In this document: in pieces, positions 23,421-36,979 of the stretch
How positions within the stretch are numbered: the first letter of the stretch is position 1
Layout: every line of letters starts with the position of its first letter
From: Paramecium sonneborni
Lineage: Eukaryota; Ciliophora; Oligohymenophorea; Peniculida; Parameciidae
Length of the DNA: 64,000 nucleotides
NCBI GenBank assembly: GCA_905182985.1
Contig: CAJJDN010000017.1
Coordinates: forward strand, 750,877-814,876
Direction of reading: 5' to 3'
Notes under the pieces: model-generated
Databases searched by the model: none
Seen by the model: the letters and a program-made list of their open reading frames with translations, nothing else
What the model was told of the DNA's origin: nothing
Made by a program: the position numbers and the translations under genes

Positions 23421-24466
23421 TATATTAATTTATCTTAATGATATTTTTATATAAACATTTTTGATTAGCAAGTGCTTTTTAATAATAAGCTAGACAATTC
23501 TACCAAACACTAGACTAGTAGATTTAGAGATATCATTATTATAAAAGATAGCTGTATTCTTTTGTATCCACTTTTATCTTTTATGATTCAAACATTCCAA
23601 ATGTTCCATCAAATGATCCTTGTTAAAATTATTTAGGCACATTTTCTTTATATTCATTTTCATATTGAATATCTCCAGAGTTCCCTTTAAGGTTTCTATT
23701 ATATATTTTGATGTTCCTCTATTAGTCAATATAAACTATATCATTGGACATGTTAGAGTTATCTTTAGATTCTTTTTTTATTTTATCTATTCATTTTTAT
23801 AGCAATTATTAGAGTCTTTGTACTCCATTCATTTATTAGTTCATTAAAATATAGATTGAACAACATTTGCATTATGAGAGAGCCTTAGTGAACTCCATTT
23901 TAAAAAGATTTTAGTTTGCTTATAGCATAATCTTATGTTAAACAATTTAACATATGAATAAATATTGTCTTAAATTTCTCACAATTATAAATAATAATTA
24001 TACTCTCAAAAGCCAAGAAGGATTATTAAATATTTAAAATCTTAAATTTAAAAAATAGAGAACATATATATATACTAATTAAATTATTTATTAAATATTA
24101 TATGATTTATATCCAATCAATTTCTCCGAAGCTAAGGAATTTTAATATTAGTTTCACTTCCTAACTTAATCTCTTCATTGATTGATAAATGACTTAAAAA
24201 TTTAAAACTTACAAATCCATTATTATTATCATATACTTAATCCTCTAATTCTGAAGGTACATTTCTATTCCGAGAATTTAAAATATCAACTTTTTTAATT
24301 GATCCTTATAAATCCTCCATTTTCCGAGTAATTCGTAAAGGATTAATAAGTATTTCAGTAATATCAAGGAATTAATTGATCATTATGGATTATGTTTAAT
24401 AGAACTATCTTGAAGCAGATGAAGTTATTAATTTATAAAAATTTAATTCATTTTTAAAGTTAGACT
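23421..24466. repeat. contig-end duplication 3, second copy
   Basis: Same sequence as 22374-23419. This copy continues into the intact membrane-protein gene, so it carries the correct downstream context. Confidence 0.9.
23527..24057 (-). pseudogene. reverse transcriptase fragment, duplicate assembly copy
   Basis: Same sequence as 22480-23010, offset by 1,047 bases. Present twice only because of contig duplication 3. Confidence 0.6.
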
Positions 24467-25627
24467 TATTATTATTATTTATTAAATGATTTTATTATTT
24501 TATTAAAGAATTTGTTAAATAAAGTCTATAACTTAAGAGTTAAAAAGGATACAGAATAATATCAAAAATAACTCTTAAGATTGTAAAGAGACCTCCAATT
24601 TTAGCTGCAACGTCCATTAATGTTTAATAAGTAATAAAATGTACTTTTTTTTTTGCATCTAAGTTTAATTCAAATAAAGCTATATTATTATTGTCTTCAT
24701 AATTTAATGTACTGTCTATTGCTGTATTTTCATATTCTATTCCTTCAAGCTTTTCAACCTAAGGAAAGAAGTAAAAAGGATTATATTCTATAAAACTCTA
24801 AGAATATTTGAAATATATCCTAATGTATTTCCCAACTTTATTAAAAATAGGAGTAGAGTCTATACTTTAGGCTTTTTCATATGGAGAATTATTTTATTCT
24901 TTATTAAAATAATGGAATGAATAAGAATAATAAAGATTCGAATTAGTGATATATCTATCAATTTCGTCTATTGGAGCACAATCTAATATTTTTATTAGAT
25001 ATACTTTAATTATATGTGTTATTTTAACATCTTTATACTAACGCTCCAATTTATGTAAAATTTTCTAATTTTGGGGATCCTTAAATTCTTATGTTTGGAT
25101 TTTCTTTTAAATATTATTCGTCTATACAGTAAGTGATGTCTAGATATTTTTTAGGTATTTCTATCTATTTTAATCATAAAAAATATTACTAAAGACATAT
25201 TGGAGTTGAGATTACCACAAATAATACTTGGTATATTTACACAATTAGTTTCACCATATTATTTACTGCAATAGTAAAAACTGATTGTAAATATTCTATT
25301 ATTATCATTTTTAATAGGCTAACCCATTTAATCTACTAATCCAACAGCAAATAGCAGTTCAGTAGGATCAAATGTATAACCCTATGATTTCAAAAAAATT
25401 TATACTTCCTAAGCAGAAATAATAGCATCTTTAGAATTAAGAACAGCATTCTTTCCTCTGTTCATATCTAAAATAAAGGAATTACTAGAATATGCTAAAA
25501 TAGAAAATAAAATTAAAGTCATGAAAGCACCAATCTTAGTTCTATATGCTGATTGACCATTTGCTAAGAATCTTATTTCTTGCCCAAAAATATCTAATTT
25601 CTTAAAACTTGAGGATATATAATTCAT
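24117..25627 (-). CDS. two-pass membrane protein of a ciliate family, unknown function
   Basis: A 487-aa protein with two introns (25165-25189, 25 nt; 24983-25004, 22 nt); coding length divides by three. The N-terminus reads KKLDIFGQEIRFLANG..., then a first membrane segment at about residues 33-55 (IGAFMTLILFSILAYSS). A long central domain with four or five cysteines (FYYCSKQYGETNC, RCQNNT, NCAPIDEID) follows, likely extracytosolic. A second hydrophobic segment lies near residue 340 (IGGLFTILRVIFDIILYPFQLL), and a charged, N/K-rich cytosolic tail ends the protein. Proteins with this D-I-F-G start and two terminal spans form a large ciliate family by my recollection; the role is unknown. Confidence 0.85.
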
Positions 25628-26175
25628 TAAATTAAAGATAACTTCAATATTAAAATTTATTCAAAAGTAATAAAGAAAATATATTATTTATTAAAGTATT
25701 ATTTTATATTTTATTTATTACTAATTAATAAGGAATTCATAAATATTTTATCACATCATTGTAAAGAGTATGGTAATATTTAATTATTCAAAAAATTGTT
25801 AATTTATAAATAAATCTAACTGATTCATTCTTATTAAGAAATAAGTTTTTATTATAATATTAAACAAATAATTTACCTTTTTATATTCAAACAAAAAAAA
25901 TATTATATATTAAAATAAACTTATTCTTTTTGAGAAATAAATCAGAAATCAACTAATAATTTAAAATAAAATTTTCAGATTCTTATCAAATCGATTTGGA
26001 ATATAAAAAACTCCATTCAGATCTGAACTAAATTCGATAAATATTTTAACCATAATTAATTGAAAATGATATTAATAGACTTTTGTAATTAGAGAAATAT
26101 TACTAATATTTTTTTTTATATATAATTTTAAAATATCAGATAATCAATGATTAAAATATAAATGAATTAATTACA
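25628..26175. other. AT-rich intergenic sequence
   Basis: Between the start of one minus-strand gene and the stop of the next. Nothing recognisable. Confidence 0.5.
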
Positions 26176-29100
26176 TCAGACTTTATAAAATAAATTTGAA
26201 TGAGTATTCTTTGAACTTTATTTAGCAAATTTTTTCTATACAATTTTTTGAATATCAAAGCAGATAATGATTAATTATAATACAAAATTTATAAATAAGA
26301 CTGACAATAAAATTCCAATTTGAAACCAAGCAAATATTATAAGAATGTTGTAATTAATTTTAGCATAAAACTCATTCCAATAGATGAAAGAGGAAAAACA
26401 AAATATAAATGATGCAATTTCTAGGGCAAAAGTGTTGATACAATGATATTTATTCTCAAAAGGTTTAAAAATAAAAAGATAAATTAGATAAAATTAGCAA
26501 ACAAATGTCAATAATATTGTTTAAATTTATTAATTATGCTGAAATAAGACTAATATTCCAATAAAAAAGGTTTTTTTGATTAATAAAATATTTTAATTTC
26601 TTGAAATCCATGATTTTTTAAATGATCTACCAGTTTTATTAAAAATATTTGATGAAAACAATAAGATTAAGTAAAATATTAGGTAAGAAATAAGATTAGT
26701 AAAAATATTTTAAGTTTATTTTTGTATTTAAAGAAAAGCCATAAATAGCATATCCCAACTATTAGTATTTAAAAATTCTTAAAATCCTTTATTTTAGATT
26801 TGTTTTTTGTACTTTAAAAGGGACTTTTAGGTTTTGATTAAAAATATGGCAAAAGAGAAACCAAAATAAAAATATTTTGATTGGTTTAATTTTTAAAGAA
26901 AGTTTATGATAAAAATACTTGAATAATAGGTAAACATGAGTATAAGAATTAAGAATATTTGTGTTTAGATATTACTTAGAATATTAGAGTTAATTTGATA
27001 GAATTAAAATTTTTGATAAGATTCTATGTAATCTTCTTAAATTAGGTAAAATAGATATGATTTAAATTGAATTTTATCTAAAATGAAATCGAGAGATATC
27101 AAATTAGTAGATTCAAAGAAAATAAATAAATTAAGAGGGAATATAACATTAATAAACCGATGATATGATTATTATTGTAATGTTTAAATAGTTTCTGAAA
27201 GTAAAGAGGAACTACAAAAGCAAAAAGTAATAATTCCTGAGCTTGCCATAGAAATGATTGTATATTTAGCAATATTTTATAGTAATGTAGCAGTTTATTT
27301 TGTGTGATCATCTATGTACTCAGGGGGATTAAGTTTAATGCTATTTTTTAAATTTAAAAGAGGAGCCCCATTTTAATTATAAAGTTAATCTTCAAGGATG
27401 ATTTCAAGTAGAGGTGGTGTAGTTTATATTGTATTTATTTAAATTTCAATTTCATATTTAACATCTGAGATTGTTGAGAATGGTTCTTAAATAGGAATTA
27501 AATTTAAATTAAAGAGTCCTTATTCTACATTTAATAGATTAATTATTATTTTTTGTGAATATTAATTTGATTTATAATATTAGAGTTGTTAATCAAAATG
27601 TATTGAAACATACTGAAATTAATAATATGTTTTAATTAATGACAGTTTGAATGATGGATATTTTTCATAACTACATTCAGTAAATGAATAATCAAAATTT
27701 TTGCATATTTAATTGGATTCAATAAGACAGTTATTTGAACATCCATCAGAATTTTGATTATTAAAATCATCACATTCTTCATTTTTGGTTACAATACCAT
27801 TACCACAAATTTCAAGACATAATTAATTACTTATATCTAATTAATATCCATATTGACATTAATGACATATTCCTTAAATACAAATTTCACAATTAGATGA
27901 GCATAGATATAAACAATTGTAGCATTCTTAATTTTGATATTATAAATGTAATTCACAAATTTCATCAGGTATTAAAATACCATCACCACAAACTGGTTCA
28001 CATTAATAATTAATATATTAATAACCAAATTAACATTGATATTAATAATCTTTATTAGATTCAGATGTTTGATTTTCAGAATAAACACATTAATCAATAT
28101 CTAATATCCATCCAGAATGACAATCATAACACTTACCAAATTAACAATCTTTACATTGTTGTTAACATGAGAATTTGCACTAATTGCATCCATATTATTA
28201 TAAATTTGATGAATCTAAATAATTATCACATTCTTCTATTTGTGTTATTATATTATCTCCACATAAAGGTTCGCATTAAAATTAAATAATATTAAAAATC
28301 CATCCAATTTAACATTCAATACAAATACCATCTATACAATTAGAACAACCTTGAACACATTAATATTAACAATTAAAACATCCATCAAATGGATATATAT
28401 TACCATCATCACATTATTCAAATCCTTCTTTATATCCATTACCACATTAACTTCCACATGATTAATCGAAAGAATATCCAAATTAACAAGCTAAATATTA
28501 TATATATAATTATACATATAAATAATTAGAAATCTCTTATTCCAAAAGATGATATTGAATATTCATTTAATAATGTAGATGTAAATTTAATTTCTATTTA
28601 TGGATTTATATGTTTTATAGTAATTTCATGATTTAAGAAAGTTTCACCATATAATTAATCCCCACATAAATTAGTATCTTTATTCATAGATGTATGAACA
28701 TAATTCCACATTAATTAATTATCAATATATAATTATGCATATTCTGAATTCCATTAATCAATAAAAATAAACCGATATTTTATTTTTACTAAACTATGAA
28801 CTGGTAAATCAATTTACTTCATAATTATACTATTTCTACCTACTAAATTGTATCCACCTAAAATTGGAATAGCTATCATAAATTATAACATTATTAAATA
28901 CATAGACATGTACTCTATTATTTGAATCCATAATTAATTATCCAACCTTCTATTTTCAATTGACTATTATCATCTCTTGATAAACTATTATTAATCATAA
29001 TCCAATAAATGCATTCTGTTCTAGAATCACTTTATATACATGTAATACATCCAGATGGACATTTAAATATGTATAATCTAAAATCTCTAATACCCCAAGA

Positions 29101-29648
29101 TTTCTTTAATATATAACATATATACTATATCAGATGGTTCATCTATATTTGTAGTCATTAAAATTACAATTGTTTCTTAATTGTGATACTCATTAATACT
29201 TATTGCTTACTTTTTTTCTTTCCAATTTGGACCTGCAAAAGGAGCTCCACACATAATTTATGATGTACTTATAGATTAAAAATTGCTTTAGATAACTAAC
29301 TTTTAATCTAAATATAGGAAATAATAATCATCCAAATTCCAATAATCTATTCTATATTTTATTTCTTAATATTACTTCCATAATTCAAATTCAATCTTTA
29401 CTGCATAATGAGGAGGTAATTAAATTAATTTTGTAATCTTTGCATCTATTCCAAATGCTTTATAACCTCCAAATAATTTTGTTAAACCACAATAAGAAAT
29501 TTATTTATTTTCTCCACTTACAAACCATCCTAACTTAAATTAAGTAATTACCTTAAGAATCAATAAAGTCATCACCTACAAAATTCTCTAAGTACAAAAT
29601 CTAACCATAACAATATCCCAGTAGGATAAATTAACTTATATGAAACAT
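26176..29648 (-). CDS. cysteine-rich (growth-factor-receptor-like) protein with C-terminal membrane segments
   Basis: A 1,124-aa protein with four introns of 22, 22, 29 and 25 nt; the coding length divides by three. A short signal peptide (MFHISQFILLGYCYG) precedes beta-rich domains, each with an aromatic FGIRDF or WGIRDF strand and a LPPHY or LPVH motif. Residues about 390-640 hold repeated CxxC and C-x-D-G units (CGNGYKEGFEQCDDGN, CDGCSNCIDGIC-like), as in furin-type or GF-receptor Cys-rich repeats. A beta domain then leads to about seven hydrophobic spans and a short tail. Such proteins are numerous in ciliates and are presumed surface receptors or adhesion proteins. Paralogous to the gene at 47346-52831. 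One intron ends AAG. Confidence 0.9.
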
Positions 29649-30927
29649 GATTAAAATCAATTAAAAAATAATATGGAAATTATTAATCAAAGACATATTT
29701 CAATATACCTAAATACATTTATAATTGATTTCATTAAAAAAAATACATTACATCACTTCATATCTATCTATTGAATAATCATTTTCGATTATAGATAATT
29801 ATTAAAAGTAAATACAATTATGTGGAATCGTTAATTTAATAAATTTTTGTCTTATTCAATTTTATATATAAATAAAAAATAATTTATGTTAATCTCGATA
29901 TTTTAAAATCAAAACATTACACTTTTGACTACTCATCAAAAATAGTTTTGTGTGTTGATTCTTTTCCATCTTTCCATAATTATTTATTAATTATTAATTA
30001 TTAAAGTTTATAAATTAAATAATTAAATTATTTTTTATATATTTAATTCAATTAGAAATTAATTTTGCACTTATATATAATTAAATAATTATACTTTTTA
30101 AGTTTATGAAAAATAGCAACTTTTATCTATATAAATAGAGTTACCTTGATAAAAGAATAAACCGAAAATCAAATGTATAGAGGAACTATATAATCATTAA
30201 TTTTTAATTGTTAATTATTCTTATATATACATAAATACTATAGTTCCAGTTATATTCAAGGATAAAAGAATTATAAATAAATTATTTGAATTTACATTTC
30301 ATTGTCGTATTAACTATTTATCAATTTCTTAATTAGTTTAGAAATTTCACATCTATTCTAATTTTATTTAAATTAATCCAAAAAAAATATTTATATAAAA
30401 TAAGTTTCAGGTAATTAAAACATTCCTTCTATTTTAAAGTTTATCATAAATATTCAAATTTAACTTTAGGTTATTAATATTCTATTAATTTATGGTTGCA
30501 AATAATTTTATTGAGATCTTTACTGATTTATATATATTACTTATCGTTGAGATTTTGCCTTAAATTATAATTAGAATAGTAACCCAACTATTATTTTGAT
30601 TATGATTAAAAAAAAATAGCAAAGATGAAGATATTTATTTGAAAAATTATACAGAATCTTGCATGGTTTAATTCTGTAAATTTCTAATTCTCATTTTAGA
30701 AGGATTTAAATAAATATAAATCAATATATATTAAAAATTAACACAATGTTTCTAATAACAAATAAGTTATGAATCATTCAAATCTAAATAATTAGATAAA
30801 ATAAAAAACTTGATTTAATAACAAACTGATTCACTCATAAATATATAAGTTTTAAAAAACTTAAAATATCAAATTAGAAAACAAAAGTTTAGATAAAAAG
30901 ATAATAAAAAAATAAAAAACTTTATAA
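29649..30927. promoter_or_regulatory. divergent intergenic region with a short inverted repeat
   Basis: Separates two divergent gene starts, so it should contain both promoters. No defined motif can be assigned. A 9-base inverted pair (GGAACTATA at 30182-30190 and TATAGTTCC at 30239-30247) could form a small stem with a 48-base AT loop. No gene seen. Confidence 0.35.
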
Positions 30928-32443
30928 ATGGATTATAAAATTAATGATAAAAGTAAATGTATGCTATAATTCTTTAGAAAAACTTAAAATTGATTTCAAA
31001 AAATAATAAAATGAATAAGAATAGATTAGAAATTTTGAATTAGAGGAAAGATATTACAATTAACAATCTGAGATTGTAGAATTAAGAAAAAATAAATCAA
31101 TTTAGAATAAATAAGTAGATATAATAAAAAATAACTAAAATTCTAAATTACAAGATAGAGATTCTTAAAGTTATTTTCATCAAGGTATACAAATATTATT
31201 AATTAGGTTTGTAATTAACAAGATAAAAAAATTATTTGGGAGCTATTGAAATGTATGAAAAAGTCATCATTATGAATCCTACTTATTATCCTGCTTTAAA
31301 TAATAAAGGTTAATATTTTCTATTAAATTAAGGTTTATTGTTATCAAGATTAAACTAATTTGAGGAAGCTCTAGAATTATTAAAATAAACTATTTTGTTA
31401 TAACCAAATAATGATCAAGCTTATAATAACTTAGGTATATATATGAATAAAGAAACATAGGGATTGTTTTAAATAAACAAAAAAAGTATGATGAAGCAAT
31501 AAATTGTTTTAATTAAGCTCTTAAGATTAATCCTAAAAATTGGAAATCATTTCTTAATAAAGGAAAATTTTTATTGTAATTATTAGGTTGTGCTTTATAT
31601 GATTTGAAATAATATGATTAATCATTAGAATGTTATACCTAAGCTATTGAACTAAATCCAAAAGCTGATTAAGCTTTGAATAACAAAGGTTTATATTAAA
31701 TAATTAATAAAAAGGTTCCTTATTAAGAAAGTTAGACAGAAACACAGAGGCATTAGAATTCTTAAATAAGGCAATTGAAATTAACCCAAAAAATGATATT
31801 GCATTAATAAACAAAGGTTTTTTAAGTATCAATTTAAGGTTTAACTTTAATAAAATTAAATTAATTTGATTAAGCTATTCTATTTTTTGATTATGCTTTA
31901 TAATTAAATCCAAAAAATGAGAAAGCTACACTTAACAAAGGTAAATTATTATAATTCCATTAGGATTGGCTTTATTTAAAGAATTTCATTATGAATAAGC
32001 AAAATAATAATTTGAAAAAGCATTAGAACTTAATCCAAATTATGATAAAGCATATTTAAATAAAGGTGATAATTTATTTATTTTAGGTGTTTTGCTAAAT
32101 AAATTATTATATTTTAAAGAAGCTGAAGAATGCTTTAATAAAGCCATTTCAATAAATCCTAAATATGCTGAGGCTTACTTTAACAAAGGTTATCATAATA
32201 ATTTTTAATATTAGGTATTACATTATAATCTTAAAAATTGCACTAATAAGCAATAACTTATTTTGATCTAGCATTAAATCTAACACAAAATCATTAGTTC
32301 TACAGACAAAAAGGTTCATATAATTATTATTCATAGCTATTTCTTTACTTATATTGAATAGATATCCTATGTTTAAATACTATATGTAACAATTAGGATA
32401 TTCATCTACAGATATTATTATATAATTAAAAACTTAAAAATGA
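30928..32443 (+). CDS. TPR-repeat protein, one intron per repeat
   Basis: A 427-aa protein with ten introns of 19-26 nt (first 30959-30977); coding length divides by three. A charged coiled-coil N-terminus (residues 10-85) is followed by about nine TPR units of the form ALNNKG...(E/D)EA...(A)IELNP. The introns fall after the first base of the Gly codon closing each unit, as in the gene at 10913-14918. Several introns begin GTT or GTG and several end AAG. One expected intron (31563-31586) has GA in place of GT and is read through in frame here; if spliced, the protein is 419 aa. The last unit is divergent and the protein ends with a short helical tail. A binding scaffold; partner unknown. Confidence 0.85.
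31563..31586 (+). other. intron with a lost 5' splice site, apparently exonised
   Basis: Located at the exact position where neighbouring TPR units have an intron. It ends TTATTAG as expected, but begins GAAAAT instead of GTAAAT. The 24 nt contain no TGA and keep frame, adding eight residues (GKFLLQLL context) inside the repeat junction. Removal would give the canonical NKGCALYDL. Confidence 0.6.
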
Positions 32444-33175
32444 AATAATAAACTATCATAATATACATTTCTAATCTAAATAATTTATATTTGATATATT
32501 CTATAAAATATTTAACAATTTAAAAAATTAAAATGTGCTTATTTATTAGTTTGAAAACTCAGAAATTATTTCCATATCATAATTCCATATTTTGTTAATT
32601 TCAACAACAAAAAAATAAACCCCAACATATGAAATGATATATTAATAAATACTTTATTTTTATTCTCAACAAAACTTTTCTTCTAACATTATTTAAAACA
32701 TTTAAAATATGTTTACTATTAATAAGTGATTAATCAAAAAGCTTTATAATATTAACAATTTTATTATTATTTAATTTAATTAATGTTACCAATTAGAAAA
32801 ACTTAGAAAAGAAACCTGTAATATTAATGTGCATAAAAATTTTTGTCTAAATCAGTAATTTATGATAAGATATTTTTAATAAAATGATCAATATAAAATA
32901 ATAAATGTAAATTATAAAGATTTAAAAAATATAATAAATTATGATTATATAATTTTAAGACAAAATTGATAATTCTGATATTTTATATAATTCTGATTTA
33001 AAACTGATTAATTTTGAATTTTAGTATATAGAGTGAACATTCTGATTTGAAATTTTAATTGATATAGTTTTTAATTACATAATTTTTTTGACATCTATAT
33101 AGAACATTTTACCTCCTTTAATTTAAAGTTTAAAAAATTTAAAGATTATATTAAAATAATAAAAAGAATTTCTTG
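32444..33175. other. AT-rich intergenic sequence
   Basis: Tandem plus-strand genes lie on both sides. No gene or structured element visible. Confidence 0.5.
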
Positions 33176-34498
33176 ATGAATAAAAATGATAAAGATGATT
33201 GGAGAATATAAATAGAGTAATAGTATAGAGATGAATCAATATATGGAAGAGTCACTTTAAATTTTGAATTTAATTAAAACTTTGAATTAGAATACAATTA
33301 GGAATAATGCCGAATAGAAAATCATTATTTACAAGATGGAGAAATTTAACTTTTTATTCGACCAATTGATCTAAATATTGATTATTATTATAAAAATGAA
33401 AAAGATGAAGAAATAAAATGTGATGTATAGGACTATTATTTGAGTGATATATCTGATTATGATGATTCTCTTTAATCTTAAGTTGAAGGTAGTTCAAAGT
33501 TTTATGTTCCATATGTTACTATTAGTCCAGGTGGAAAGTTCTTAATTATATGTATAGAAGTAAGTATTTTAGGAAAGTATTAAACATAAAGAATAATAAT
33601 AATTGATCTTATTAATCAAAATATTAAGAAAGTATTTTATAGAACTCATTTTATTGGATGTTAAAAACCTTATTTTTCTAAGGATGGTAATTTAGGTATT
33701 ATTAATATTACAAAAGATACTGATATATCAAGATTCCTTTTTTTAAATCTACAAAATGGAATATAAAATGAAGAAATCATCTAATTTGATGATATTCAAA
33801 TTGACTCTATGGTATATGATATTTAATCTGGATGCTTATTTTATATAAATTAATAAGGTTAAATTTACTAAGTACCATTTAATCTAAAAGATTTTACTAT
33901 TGATAAATCAAACATTTAAATATATGAAGTTAATTTATAGATACCTGAAGACTATTATCCTGTTAAAATTTAACTTGCTATTCTTGGTGATCAATATGCA
34001 CTTATTGCAGATGAATTTGGTCAATTAATTGTTATTAATATTCGAAACAAATCCAAAATTATTAAGTAATATAATTATGAAGAATATTATTTTTCATAAT
34101 TTGTATTTAATAAAGCTTTTGCTGTTATTTCTAATTATTATTAGAATTAATTTTAATTAATTAATTTATCTAGTGGCAAATTAATAAGATCAATCAAACA
34201 GGAGAACTAATTAAATTCAATATATTAATATTCTTCTAAATAATCATATCTCATGTCTATGATTCCATATAAGGTTTATAAAGATGAAAATTTAGAAATA
34301 GATTCTCCTAGTGAAGATAATGAAGAAGATGTAGAAAAAACTATAAAATGGATTGTTTTTGATTTTATTAGAGGAACTCATAAAGAAGTTAAAAAAGAAA
34401 ATCTTACAAATAAAATGATAAAAACTAAGATATTTACTCATGACTTAATAGTTCAAGTTTATGATAATAATATAATATATAAAAAATAAATTAATTGA
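33176..34498 (+). CDS. hypothetical soluble protein, probably beta-propeller
   Basis: An intronless 440-aa frame starting 13 codons before an acidic segment. Residues 80-350 contain repeated beta-strand patterns spaced 40-50 residues apart (VTISPGGKFLIICIE, PYFSKDGNLGIINI, GDQYALIADEFGQLIVINI), which resembles a divergent WD-like propeller although W-D dipeptides are missing. The tail has an acidic patch (DSPSEDNEEDVEKT) and two more strands. No signal peptide or membrane span. I do not recognise the family. Confidence 0.8.
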
Positions 34499-36469
34499 AT
34501 TTATTAATTAATTAATATATACCTATATTTCTCTTAATTTATTGATTAAATTTTATTAAAATATGAAGTTATATTTGAGCATTTTCAAACTATAATATAA
34601 TTTTAATACTAAATAGATAATATCTAAATTTTTATATGATATTCACAATACTGTCTTTCTTTTTCTATTTATTGATTTGTATAGATATTGTTCACAAAAA
34701 GAATCAATTGCATAGCTATTTATAGATATAAAAAACTATCTAAAGTAATTATTTCACATCTGAGTTTTTTACGAATATATTGTTTTTAATGTGAATGAGA
34801 TAAATTATTAATCAAAAGCAGATAGTTTAACTTGTTTTGCTTAAAAAACTATACAAAAGAGTAAAAAATACAATGATTTTTATCATTAAATAATAATCTA
34901 TTTGTTGCTCAGGTTTCTAGATTATTATTTATAAATTCCTAGTTTTAATAGTAGATCAATCTCATTTTTTAAATAAATAATATTGAATTTTCAGTTAAAA
35001 TTACCATTAACTAAAGCCCCACAGCTAAAAACAACTTTGGGACATTATATGCAATCAAAAAGCTTAAGAATTTGAAATAATGGTCTTCAAAGATCAAGAA
35101 ATATTTACAAAGACTTGCAAATTCTACAAGAAGTTCATTTTAACAGAAATTTATCATTGGTACTCATAAATTATTTCTCCTTATGTCTTCTTTTGAAAGG
35201 AAATTTATAGAGAATTGGAATAAATAGTTAGAGCACATATTTCCATCACTAACAGCAAGCCATTCAAATGAAAAGGCCCAGAACCTTAAAAATCAATGTT
35301 TAAAAGAACTTCTTATATAATTTGCAGTTTCTTGAATAAATTAAATGAATTTGAAGACTATTATGAAAAAAAAAGAGGTTGTGATAATATAATTATACAT
35401 TATTAATAAAATATGTTTATATTCTAATTAAAAATTTTTGAGAATTTCTTTTTTAATTAATATTATACAAACCCTTTCTAAATTATTTATGTTTATTAGA
35501 ATTAACATCAAAAATGATAAATTCAAAAAAAATTCCTTAAATTTATAAATACTAATTGTTAATTGAAATTAAATCATATATTATTCCTTTTTTCATCGCT
35601 ATCTTTTATCAATGATTTAACATTAATATTCCTAATTTTATGAATGTAAAAAGTAACAATATTATTGAAATCCAAAAGTTTATTTAACATGGTTTTATTA
35701 CTTATCAATAATAACAGTAGTAAATAAGAAATCAAAATAGAAGAAATAATTTCTTACAATGAAAATTTAATCTTTATTTATTTCAAATAAAAACAATTTA
35801 TAGTTATAAATCTATATGATTTTCTTTTTAATATGTAAATGTAATTTAATGATCAATATTCAAATACAATAATTTTTTGCTTAAATACAACAATAATTTA
35901 TTTGTAATAAATAATCGAATTGTATTTACTTTTATTAATTTATTTCTATTAGATTTTAAATAAAAATTTTAATTAGTAAAATCAATATAAATACTTGAAA
36001 AGTTAGAATTAACAATAACTATTTTTATTTTTAAATTTACTAATTTTATAATAGAAAACCAACTTTTTTACCTGCAATCGAAGAAAACAATAAATTAAAA
36101 TAGTAAATCCAACAACCATAACCAAAGCACAAACTTATTAATATATTGCTCAACAATATTAATAATTCATACTTTTCATTTCATATATGATTAAAAAGTA
36201 AGAAATATCTAATAAACAAAAAATATAGAATTTGTAGAAAAAATAAACTAATTTAATTAACTTATCAGATTAAGAAACTAACTAATCTTTCTGTTAAGAT
36301 ATCATAAAAATGCAATCATAAAAGCTAAAACAAAGCAAAAAAAGATTGTATATGTAAATATAGAATAAAACCAAACTAAATATAAAAAACATATTATAAA
36401 AAATGCTATTTTTTAAAAAGTAAATATATTATGTAATTAGAACCCTTTGAGTTATGATTTAATATTAAT
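34499..36469. other. gene-poor AT-rich stretch with decayed fragments
   Basis: Nothing intact. A kinase-like scrap lies at 35005-35340 (separate entry). On the minus strand near 36000-36150 two alternative frames both give a hydrophobic stretch that could be one membrane segment, for example LLILLSNILISLCFGYG. Otherwise only AT-rich sequence. Confidence 0.4.
35005..35340 (+). pseudogene. possible protein-kinase fragment
   Basis: One frame reads NNFGTLYAIKKLKNLKQW, which resembles the end of the glycine-rich loop followed by the catalytic-lysine strand (A-I-K) of protein kinases. The following part continues for about 80 codons but no further kinase motif (HRD, DFG) is present, and other frames also look partly protein-like. 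Most likely a short decayed exon. Confidence 0.3.
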
Positions 36470-36920
36470 TAAAAAAGTTTATCCAATAGTTTTAATCATA
36501 GGCAGTTATGGAGTAGGTAAAACAGAACGTATGAAAACTTTGTTTGAACATATTTTTGATGAGTTTGAAGAATATTAATTATATTCATCAAAAAATGATG
36601 ATTGTTAAATTTAGAATTCTGTATTTTCTTTTTTCAAGCTTAAAGACATAATTTTTATTAAAAAAAGGTATAGGAAGAACTAATTTGATAAATAAATTGA
36701 AAGAAAAATCATTAAAATAAATTGAGAATAATTATAAATTTAATTTAAGAGATACAATATTTGATAAAGATAGAAATCTTGAAATGAAAGAATAATAAAA
36801 TAAACTTTGTATAAAAGTTTAGGATGAAAAAAATTAATTTTGTTAAAACAAATAATTATTAAATCACATTCATTGTAATTTATATACCTATTATTTCAAT
36901 CAAGTATATCTAGTGTAAAT
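36470..36920 (+). pseudogene. P-loop NTPase fragment
   Basis: One frame gives VYPIVLIIGSYGVGKTERMKTLFEH; GSYGVGKT is a good Walker A motif behind a hydrophobic strand, as in small GTPases, septins and related NTPases. About 130 bases later another frame reads GIGRTNLINKLKEK, similar to a second P-loop-like start. The frames are separated by a shift and no switch or guanine-binding motifs follow. Probably a decayed GTPase or AAA-like gene. Confidence 0.35.
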
Positions 36921-36979
36921 TTATATAATGGTTGTAATTTAAACAAGACCTATTTGAAAGTTAAATAAAAACAAATTAA

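Noticed and set aside
14997..24466. Tandem segmental duplications as real genome structure
   Set aside because: Each copy pair is separated by exactly one N and the repeat boundaries coincide with that N. Unmerged overlapping contigs explain all cases.
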